A stretch of 6,452 nt of DNA from Arcobacter sp. UBA7394 (GTDB lineage: Bacteria > Campylobacterota > Campylobacteria > Campylobacterales > Arcobacteraceae), in NCBI GenBank assembly GCA_002470185.1, contig DKNG01000120.1, positions 7,777 through 14,228 on the forward strand, read 5' to 3'. Numbering within the stretch: the first letter of the stretch is position 1; each line of letters starts with the position of its first letter. Below, piece by piece: positions 1 through 5,676 of the stretch. The notes under the pieces were generated by a model, which was not told the origin of the DNA, did no database searches, and was given only the letters and a program-made list of their open reading frames with translations. A program made the translations under genes and the position numbers.

Positions 1-1239
1 TCAGGACCAAAGGTGCGAGTAGGGGATTTAAAAGAACCATTTGAACTTCATAGAGGTGATGTGATTACTTTCTTAAAAGATGAAATTGTTGGATATAAAG
101 AAGCAGATAAAAAGTATGTTGTTTCTATTAATTACCCAGATATTCTTGACAAAGTTCAAATAGGTGAATTTATCTATTTATATGATGGAACAATTAGAGC
201 TAAAGTTATCGAGACAGATGATGAAGTAAAAGCTAGAATTGAAAATCATGGTATTTTATCTTCAAGAAAAGGTGTAAACTTCCCTAATACTGTAATTGAT
301 ATTAATGTAATTACAAAAAAAGATGAAGAAGATATTGCTTGGGGTGTTGAAAACCAAGTAGATTATTTTGCTATTTCATTCGTTCAAAATGGTAATGATA
401 TGAAAAGAGCAAGAAAACTTCTTAATGGATATAAAGGTAAATTAATTGCAAAAATTGAAAAATTTGATGCAGTTGAAAATATTGATGATATTGTTGAGCA
501 TAGTGATGGTTTAATGGTAGCAAGGGGTGACCTTGGTATTGAGGTTCCATATTATGATGTACCAACAATTCAAAAAATGTTAATCAAAAAAGCAAATGTA
601 AAAGGTATGCCTGTAATTACAGCAACACAAATGCTTTTATCAATGACTCACAATGAAAGAGCTACAAGAGCAGAAATCTCTGATGTTGCAAATGCAGTAT
701 TAGATGGTACTGATGTTGTTATGCTTTCTGAGGAAAGTGCAGTTGGTGAAGATCCTGTAAATGTTGTAGATACAATGAGTAATATTATTTCAAGAACAGA
801 AGATATTTATAGTTTTGACAAACAAGACAAATTAGATTATCTAGATCATTTTGATGTAATTCAAGCAACAGTAACTAGATTAGCGGATGACTTAGGAGCA
901 AAAGGTATTTTGGCACTTACTAGTTCTGGTAAATCAGCTATTAAAATGTCAAGATATAGACCAAGAACTCCTATTTTAGCCTTTACACATAAAAAGAAAA
1001 TATTAAGTGCTTTAACTTCAGTATGGGGTGTAACTCCAATTGGTACTATTAAAGAAGCACAAGCTTCTAGAATGTTCCAAAAGATGTTAAAACAGTTAGA
1101 CGATAAAGGTGTATTAGATAAAACAGAAACTTACGTAGCAACAGTAGGTTATCCTGTAGGTATGCCAGGAAGTACAAATACAATTAAAATTTTAACTCCA
1201 TCTGAGATAGAGTATTATTTAAATCTTCCAAAAAAATAG
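1..1239 (+). CDS. pyk: Pyruvate kinase, 5'-truncated
   Basis: Pyruvate kinase makes pyruvate and ATP from phosphoenolpyruvate and ADP in the cytoplasm, the last step of glycolysis. The frame is open from base 1 (SGPKVRVGD, matching the family's GPKIRxG segment), so the GTG at 13 is internal, not the start. With base 1 as codon 1, 412 residues are present and roughly the first 70 are missing. Visible family landmarks: the B-domain start (1-4); ITKKDEEDI (about 101-109); the KIE motif with catalytic Lys151 and metal-binding Glu153; VARGDLGIEVP with metal-binding Asp177; VITATQML with Thr209; SDVANAVLDGTDVVML (about 227-242). The C-terminal domain shows SSGKSAIKMSRYRPRTP and the late GYPVGMPGSTN loop. 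The usual LSGETA reads LSEESA here. The C-terminus is complete (TAG at 1237). It converges with the kinase gene; its promoter lies outside the window. Identity is very secure. Confidence 0.97.
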   Translation, partial: SGPKVRVGDLKEPFELHRGDVITFLKDEIVGYKEADKKYVVSINYPDILDKVQIGEFIYLYDGTIRAKVIETDDEVKARIENHGILSSRKGVNFPNTVIDINVITKKDEEDIAWGVENQVDYFAISFVQNGNDMKRARKLLNGYKGKLIAKIEKFDAVENIDDIVEHSDGLMVARGDLGIEVPYYDVPTIQKMLIKKANVKGMPVITATQMLLSMTHNERATRAEISDVANAVLDGTDVVMLSEESAVGEDPVNVVDTMSNIISRTEDIYSFDKQDKLDYLDHFDVIQATVTRLADDLGAKGILALTSSGKSAIKMSRYRPRTPILAFTHKKKILSALTSVWGVTPIGTIKEAQASRMFQKMLKQLDDKGVLDKTETYVATVGYPVGMPGSTNTIKILTPSEIEYYLNLPKK

Positions 1240-1240
1240 T

Positions 1241-1265
1241 ATAAAAAGAGTTTAACTCTTTTTAT
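1241..1265. terminator. Shared bidirectional terminator between pyk and the histidine kinase gene
   Basis: A perfect inverted repeat has 10-bp arms (ATAAAAAGAG and CTCTTTTTAT) around a TTTAA loop; it could pair to 12 bp with a 1-base loop. The A5-GAG...CTC-T5 layout gives a T-run on the 3' side in either direction. On the minus strand a further 7-base T-run (bases 1230-1236 on the plus strand) follows. It sits between two convergent genes and overlaps the last codons and stop of the kinase gene. The GC core is only 4 bp, so efficiency may be modest. Confidence 0.7.
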
Positions 1266-3213
1266 CTAGAATAACATCAAAGCAAGCACCTTCATAATCC
1301 ACTCCATTATAAGTAAACTTAGAATTAGATACTTTAAGCTTACCTCTCATATGATTTACGATAATAGTTCTTGACATATATAAGCCAATCCCTGTACCTT
1401 GTGATTTAAATTTTGTTGTAAAGTAAGGTTCAAAAATCTTATGCATTATATCAGGGGAAATACCACCTGCATTATCTTTAATTTCTATATGTAACTTATC
1501 ATTTTTTAATGATGTAGTAATAAAAATATATTTATTCTCTATGTCTTTTAGCATTAAAGCATCTTTAGCATTATTGATTATATTTAATAGTGCTTGGGTT
1601 AATTCATTTTCTAAATTGAATATTTCATCATTTGATAAGTTTTTTATAATAATAATCTCTTTATTTGTAAAACTAGCAGATAGTAATGAAATTACTTTTT
1701 CTATAGTTAAATCAATTCTAAAAAAACTATTTTTTTTGTCTTTTTTAAAAAAGTTTCTAAAGTCATCAATAGTTTGAGATAGAACTTTTGTATTTTGAAC
1801 TATTGTATCTAGAGATCGATTCATCTCTTGATCTGTTAATAGGTTCATCTCTTTATGCATTTTTATACCAGAGGCTGCTGTAGAGATAGTTGAGAGAGGT
1901 TGTCTCCATTGATGAGCAATATTACCAATCATCTCTCCCATTGCAGCTAGTTTAGATTGTTGATGTAATAACTCTTCTTTTTCTCGTGTTTCAATTAATT
2001 GTTTTTTTACTTTTTCTTCTAGACTTTCATTTAACTCTTTTAAGCTTTGATTCTTATTTGCTAGTTGGTATTCATAATCACGTAACCTTGATTCTAAATT
2101 TCTTGAAATAGAAGTTAGTATAACAATCAAAACCATCGTTATAACAATAGAGATAATAAGGATATCATTAGTCGTATGTCTTAACTCTTCTTGTAACTCT
2201 TTTTTTCTTTTTTGAAGTTCTTGTAGTAGTGTAGTTGTATATTGTCCCGTTCCAACTATCCAATCTAAACTAGGAATAGTTTTTACAAAAGATATTTTTT
2301 TTGATAAATTGTTTTTAGTTATATTATGACTAGTAGGTATATATTCTATAAAACCACCTTCTTTAACTTCTGCTTTTTTAATAATATTATTAATAATATT
2401 TTGCTCTATTTTTGTTAATTTTTCAATGGGAGTATTAATAAAACTTTTGTTTATATGTGCAAGTGTTGTACCATTTTTATTTATAGCAAATACATATTCA
2501 TCTTTATCATACTTCAGAATATTAATTAATTTTAATGCATCTTTTTTGATTTTATCGTTTATATCCTCTTCATATTTAGCTGTACCAATATATAAGTTAA
2601 GGGGTTTAAATCCTTTTATATAACCAATTTTTTTTGCAATTTTATTAGTATTTGGTTTTTTCCAATACCATGAATCAAAACCTTCTCCCTCTTGTGAGCT
2701 AGCAATTTTATTAAAACTTTGAATAAAGTATTTCCCTTTTTTATCTTGTAGATTTGTAACAACTTTATTTTGTTCTGATTTTTGTGGATGCATTAAAACA
2801 AGATTATCCAAATTTAATATGAAAAAATATCCACTTTCATTACTATAAAACTTCAGATTTTTAAGTCTTTTACTGATTATTTTTATAATTTCATTATAAG
2901 GCAGATGTTTATTTGATAGATATGTCTCTTCGACAGTTTTATAACCAATATTGATTATGTTTTTTATATTCTTTTTTTCTTCTTCTTTTGTAATTTCTAT
3001 TTTTGTTTCAATTAGATTAATAACTCTATTAATTCTATTTTCGATTCTTTTTTTTACATTTTGAGTAAATCTATTTTCAAGTTTAATAGCCTCTTCATGA
3101 GCTTCATGTTCTTCGTAGGATATAAATTTATAAGTTAGTATTGATGAGGTTAAGATAATTGATACAATAGGGAGGAAAATAATCCAAAAAGTAAAGTTTT
3201 TATTATCTTGCAT
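1252..3213 (-). CDS. Double-Cache membrane sensor histidine kinase
   Basis: A 653-residue inner-membrane two-component sensor kinase. TM1 is about residues 8-31 and TM2 about 351-369, enclosing a periplasmic sensor of about 320 residues. That sensor holds two Cache-like modules: the first about 125-217 (SGYFFILNLDNLVLMHP ... GTAKYEEDI), the second about 236-330 (DEYVFAINKNGTTLAH ... WIVGTGQYTTTL). A coiled coil (about 371-422) leads to the dimerisation/H-box MGEMIGNIAHQWRQPLS, with His434 the probable phosphorylated residue. The ATPase domain has the N-box (LNIINNAKDAL, 543-553), G1 (DNAGG, 580-584), F-box (FEPYFTTK, 594-601) and G2 (GTGIGLYMS, 606-614), so all kinase motifs are present. Such Cache pairs usually bind small metabolites; the ligand cannot be read here. 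No response regulator lies next to it, so the partner is elsewhere. It is the last gene of the argD transcript, 20 bases after the TolC-like gene. The start is supported by AAGGG 6 bases upstream. Confidence 0.95.
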   Translation of the reverse strand: MQDNKNFTFWIIFLPIVSIILTSSILTYKFISYEEHEAHEEAIKLENRFTQNVKKRIENRINRVINLIETKIEITKEEEKKNIKNIINIGYKTVEETYLSNKHLPYNEIIKIISKRLKNLKFYSNESGYFFILNLDNLVLMHPQKSEQNKVVTNLQDKKGKYFIQSFNKIASSQEGEGFDSWYWKKPNTNKIAKKIGYIKGFKPLNLYIGTAKYEEDINDKIKKDALKLINILKYDKDEYVFAINKNGTTLAHINKSFINTPIEKLTKIEQNIINNIIKKAEVKEGGFIEYIPTSHNITKNNLSKKISFVKTIPSLDWIVGTGQYTTTLLQELQKRKKELQEELRHTTNDILIISIVITMVLIVILTSISRNLESRLRDYEYQLANKNQSLKELNESLEEKVKKQLIETREKEELLHQQSKLAAMGEMIGNIAHQWRQPLSTISTAASGIKMHKEMNLLTDQEMNRSLDTIVQNTKVLSQTIDDFRNFFKKDKKNSFFRIDLTIEKVISLLSASFTNKEIIIIKNLSNDEIFNLENELTQALLNIINNAKDALMLKDIENKYIFITTSLKNDKLHIEIKDNAGGISPDIMHKIFEPYFTTKFKSQGTGIGLYMSRTIIVNHMRGKLKVSNSKFTYNGVDYEGACFDVILDKKS

Positions 3214-3216
3214 TAT

Positions 3217-3224
3217 CTTCCCTT
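3217..3224 (-). promoter_or_regulatory. Ribosome binding site of the histidine kinase gene
   Basis: The minus strand reads AAGGGAAG just before ATA-ATG. The AAGGG core is 6 bases from the ATG at 3213. It lies in the 20-base gap after the TolC-like stop codon and fixes the kinase start. The gap itself has no room for a promoter. Confidence 0.8.
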
Positions 3225-3233
3225 ATCTAAGAA

Positions 3234-4421
3234 CTATTTTAGTTTTGCGTATAACTCCAATAATTCCATTTGTCTGTCTATCTCAAATAGTTTTAAATCT
3301 AAAGATTTGATTTTTTGAGAGTTTTGAAGAGTATCTAAATCACTTTGTGTTTTTAGTTGTGCTTCTTTTTCTTCTTTAATAATAGTTAAAATAGAGTTAT
3401 AAAGGCCTAAATCTTCCTTTGTTATAGTTATTCTTTCTTCTAACATGTTTATTTTTTGTACTTGATTCTTATAAAAAGTCTTTTCATCTTCAACTTTATT
3501 TGTATATGCTAGTTTAGATTTTAAAGCTTCAATTTTTTTACTCTCAATATCATTAAAAGTTCTAGTATCTAGTGGTACAGTTACACTTAATCCAAAATCT
3601 TGTTCATAAGAGTTTGCAAGACCTGGTTTACCATTTGTATAATGATTTTTTGAATAATTATAAAATGCATTTACACTTGGTAAATATTTTGCAATAGTTA
3701 TGTATTTAAAGTTTTCATCTTTTGTAATATCAGCTTTTGCTTTTGCTAAATCTATATTCTTTTGAATAAACTCTTTTTCATTAAAAAATTCAAATTTTGG
3801 TAAATCAAATTTTGAATAATCCTTAGATGAAATATTATTGAAGTTATTGATATATTCAATTTTTTGGTATTTTAGTGTTACTAATGATTGTTTTGAATCA
3901 TTTAGAGTTAATAAAGCATTATCTAAAAAAGAGCTATCTAAAAAGCCATTTAATACTTGTTCTTTTTTTCTATCTACATCTATTTTTGCATTAAGAACAG
4001 AAAGTTTCGTTTTTTTGATATTTAATTCTGTTTTTTCAATAGAGTATAAAAGTTTAATAGCCTCTTTTATTAATTTCTTTTTTTCTTGATCTATTTGAAT
4101 AGATGATGAATCATAAGTAGAATCTGCATATTTAATAGCTTGGTAAATTCCACCACTTCTAAAAATAGGTTGGTTAATACTAATTAATGATTTCTCATTT
4201 TTATAATCTTCACCAAGATATTTAGTGTATTGTAGATTAATTGGATTTATCCAATCTTTTTTTAGTTTAAGACTATCTTCTTTGATTTGTTTTTCATTTA
4301 AATCAAAAGTCTTTTTTCTTGTATCTGATAATATTTCTTCATCAAAATTGTTTGAAGCTTGTAGATTTGAGAGAAGTAAACTACCTAAAAGTAGTTTACT
4401 TAGTGATTTTAGAAAGTGCAT
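3234..4421 (-). CDS. TolC-family outer membrane channel protein
   Basis: A 395-residue protein of the TolC/outer membrane efflux family, whose trimers form the outer membrane and periplasmic tunnel of efflux pumps or type I secretion systems. Residues 1-22 form a signal peptide (MHFLKS, a Leu-rich core, cleavage near LQA/S); no lipobox Cys is seen, so it is probably not lipidated. The family's two-fold repeat is visible. Repeat 1 (about 60-195) has a strand ending in INQPIFRSGG (82-91) and long charged helices. Repeat 2 (about 215-395) has AKYLPSVNAFYNYS (244-257), the strand FGLSVTVPLD (276-285) and further long helices. It is somewhat shorter than E. coli TolC. It overlaps argD by 26 bases and is 20 bases from the kinase gene. 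No inner-membrane pump or adaptor gene is beside it, so the substrate and partners are unknown. The family call is firm; calling it TolC itself is not justified. Confidence 0.88.
   Translation of the reverse strand: MHFLKSLSKLLLGSLLLSNLQASNNFDEEILSDTRKKTFDLNEKQIKEDSLKLKKDWINPINLQYTKYLGEDYKNEKSLISINQPIFRSGGIYQAIKYADSTYDSSSIQIDQEKKKLIKEAIKLLYSIEKTELNIKKTKLSVLNAKIDVDRKKEQVLNGFLDSSFLDNALLTLNDSKQSLVTLKYQKIEYINNFNNISSKDYSKFDLPKFEFFNEKEFIQKNIDLAKAKADITKDENFKYITIAKYLPSVNAFYNYSKNHYTNGKPGLANSYEQDFGLSVTVPLDTRTFNDIESKKIEALKSKLAYTNKVEDEKTFYKNQVQKINMLEERITITKEDLGLYNSILTIIKEEKEAQLKTQSDLDTLQNSQKIKSLDLKLFEIDRQMELLELYAKLK
4374..4401 (-). other. Perfect 11-bp stem-loop over the argD stop codon
   Basis: AAGTAAACTAC and GTAGTTTACTT are exact reverse complements (11 bp) separated by a 6-base loop. 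In the minus-strand mRNA the argD TAA (4398-4396) lies in the 5' arm, and the hairpin begins at about +21 of the TolC-like gene, inside its signal-peptide codons. No T-run follows on either strand, so it is unlikely to be an intrinsic terminator. It may couple or tune translation of the two overlapping genes, or be a processing site. The repeat is seen directly; the function is inference. Confidence 0.5.
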
Positions 4422-5583
4422 TTTCTAACCTTTTAAATCCTTCATCAATCTCATCATTTGTAATTGTTAAAGCAGGTAACATTCTTAATGTATTTTTCCC
4501 AGCTCTTAATAATAAAACACCTTGTTCAAATGACTCTTTTAGAATTGAAGCTAATGTATCAGCATCTTTTACTCTAAGACCTTTCATTAATCCAATTCCA
4601 ACTGTTGATGTGAAAATCTCTTTATTATTTTGGAATAAAGTTTCAATTTTATTTTCAAAGTATGAAATAGTTTTATCTAAGTCTCCTGAATCTTTAGTTC
4701 TCTCTAAAATATCTAATACTTCTAATGAAGCAGCAGTACTTAAGTAGTTTCCACCAAAAGTAGAACCATGGTCACCGTAAGTAAATAGGTCTTTATGTGT
4801 AGTAATAACAGCTCCAATAGGAACTCCTCCACCTAAACCTTTTGCCATAGTGATAATATCTGGTTGAATATCATAAAGGTTAGTTGCTAAGAACTCACCA
4901 GTTCTGTATGCACCTGTTTGAACTTCATCAATGATTAATAAAATATCTTTTTCTTTTAAGAATTTTGCTAAATCTTGAACCTCTTTTTTATCAAGAGGTT
5001 GAACTCCACCTTCACCTTGCACTAATTCAATCATAACTGCTACTGTTTCATTATCTATTGATTTATAAATATTAGCAATTTCATTTTCATAAGAGAATCC
5101 ATCTGGATATGGTGAGAAATTATCTGTATGCATAGCTTCTTGACCAGTAGCTCTTACTGTTGTAATTGTTCTTCCATGGAATGAATGCTCTAATGTGATA
5201 ACTTTATATCTTTTGTTATCAAATTTAGTTTCTCCATATTTTCTAGCTAATTTAATAGCTCCTTCATTTGCTTCTGCTCCTGAATTTGCGAAAAATGTGG
5301 CAACATCCATTTTTGAAAGTTTTGCTATCTTTTCCCCAAGTTTTGCTTGAGGTTCAATAGCGTATAAATTAGAAATATGAGTAATATTACTTACTTGCTC
5401 ATATATCTTTTTTGCAACACTTTCATTACCATGACCTACAGATACAACTCCAATTCCTGAAGTAAAATCAATATAGTCTTTTTCATTTTCATCAAATAAA
5501 GTAGCGTTAACTCCTCTTTTGAAATTTACGTAATTTCTTGGGTAAGTTTGTAGTACATATTCTTTATCTAATTGTTCAATCAT
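4396..5583 (-). CDS. argD: Acetylornithine aminotransferase (class III PLP aminotransferase)
   Basis: A 395-residue cytoplasmic PLP enzyme; ArgD interconverts N-acetylglutamate semialdehyde and N-acetylornithine with glutamate/2-oxoglutarate in arginine synthesis, and some homologues also act in lysine synthesis. Length matches the family. Landmarks: FTSGIGVVSVGH (40-51); the PLP phosphate-binding SGAEANE (101-107); SFHGRT (134-139); IELVQGEGG (185-193); IIDEVQTG with Asp219 for the pyridine nitrogen; the Schiff-base Lys248 in MAKGLGGGVPIGA; HGSTFGGN (272-279) with Thr275; RMLPALTIT (367-375). The usual GMGRTG segment reads GAYRTG (224-229). It has its own promoter and RBS, and its end overlaps the TolC-like start by 26 bases, making it first gene of the operon. 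Related class III enzymes (succinylornithine, ornithine or GABA aminotransferase) are hard to exclude by motif alone, but size and sequence style favour ArgD. Confidence 0.92.
   Translation of the reverse strand: MIEQLDKEYVLQTYPRNYVNFKRGVNATLFDENEKDYIDFTSGIGVVSVGHGNESVAKKIYEQVSNITHISNLYAIEPQAKLGEKIAKLSKMDVATFFANSGAEANEGAIKLARKYGETKFDNKRYKVITLEHSFHGRTITTVRATGQEAMHTDNFSPYPDGFSYENEIANIYKSIDNETVAVMIELVQGEGGVQPLDKKEVQDLAKFLKEKDILLIIDEVQTGAYRTGEFLATNLYDIQPDIITMAKGLGGGVPIGAVITTHKDLFTYGDHGSTFGGNYLSTAASLEVLDILERTKDSGDLDKTISYFENKIETLFQNNKEIFTSTVGIGLMKGLRVKDADTLASILKESFEQGVLLLRAGKNTLRMLPALTITNDEIDEGFKRLENALSKITK
4429..4434 (-). promoter_or_regulatory. Ribosome binding site of the TolC-like gene, inside argD
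   Basis: AAAAGG on the minus strand lies 7 bases before the ATG at 4421, within the last codons of argD. It supports the overlapping start, as does the good signal peptide beginning at that ATG. Translation of argD to its end passes over this site, which suggests translational coupling. Confidence 0.7.
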
Positions 5584-5590
5584 ATTGTGT

Positions 5591-5594
5591 TCCT
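5591..5594 (-). promoter_or_regulatory. Ribosome binding site of argD
   Basis: AGGA (in TTTAGGA) lies 7 bases before the ATG at 5583 and fixes the argD start; ArgD homologues begin at a similar point, giving the expected length. Confidence 0.75.
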
Positions 5595-5625
5595 AAAATA
5601 TTTTTACTTATATATATTAAGTGGG

Positions 5626-5631
5626 ATTATA
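5626..5631 (-). promoter_or_regulatory. Probable sigma-70 -10 box driving argD
   Basis: The minus strand carries a perfect TATAAT in the context TTTTGATATAAT, preceded by a T-rich stretch and without a TTGACA-like -35 box. That is the usual form of housekeeping promoters in Campylobacterota. Transcription would start near 5619, giving a leader of about 35 bases before argD. No other promoter is evident for the TolC-like and kinase genes, so this one probably serves all three. AT-richness makes chance matches easy, but the position is right. Confidence 0.65.
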
Positions 5632-5633
5632 TC

Positions 5634-5676
5634 AAAATTATTTAAACGCTATATTAACCACTATTAATTAATAGCG
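5634..5676 (-). terminator. Weak putative terminator of cti
   Basis: On the minus strand CGCTAT (5676-5671) pairs with ATAGCG (5652-5647), with a possible TTAA/TTAA extension across a 2-base bulge, then a T-rich tail (TTTAAATAATTTT). The cti stop codon lies in the loop side of the structure. The stem is AT-rich apart from its base, and the T-run is interrupted, so read-through into argD is possible. Confidence 0.45.

Noticed and set aside
13..15. GTG as the start codon of the pyruvate kinase gene
   Set aside because: The same frame is open back to base 1 and the residues before it (SGPK) belong to the conserved GPKIR segment, so the gene begins outside the window.
2383..2400. Perfect 18-bp palindrome AATATTATT/AATAATATT
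   Set aside because: It falls in Ile/Asn codons of the kinase sensor domain (residues about 272-278), is entirely A/T, and has no loop. Low-complexity coding explains it.
4319..4747. Open frame of 142 codons on the plus strand
   Set aside because: It lies antisense to argD and the start of the TolC-like gene, has no recognisable domain, and its composition is what the reverse of an AT-rich coding strand gives. Similar short plus-strand frames at 1541-1777, 2426-2623, 3838-4089 and 4225-4428 are rejected for the same reason.
1252..5583. A complete efflux or type I secretion system around the TolC-like gene
   Set aside because: No adaptor, RND, ABC or MFS pump gene is in the window; both neighbours are clearly of other families.
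5607..5621. Partly symmetric AT-rich element (CTTA ... TAAG) near the argD transcription start
   Set aside because: Only the outer four bases of each arm match, the rest is TA repeat, and it does not resemble the ARG box bound by ArgR. Not enough for an operator call.
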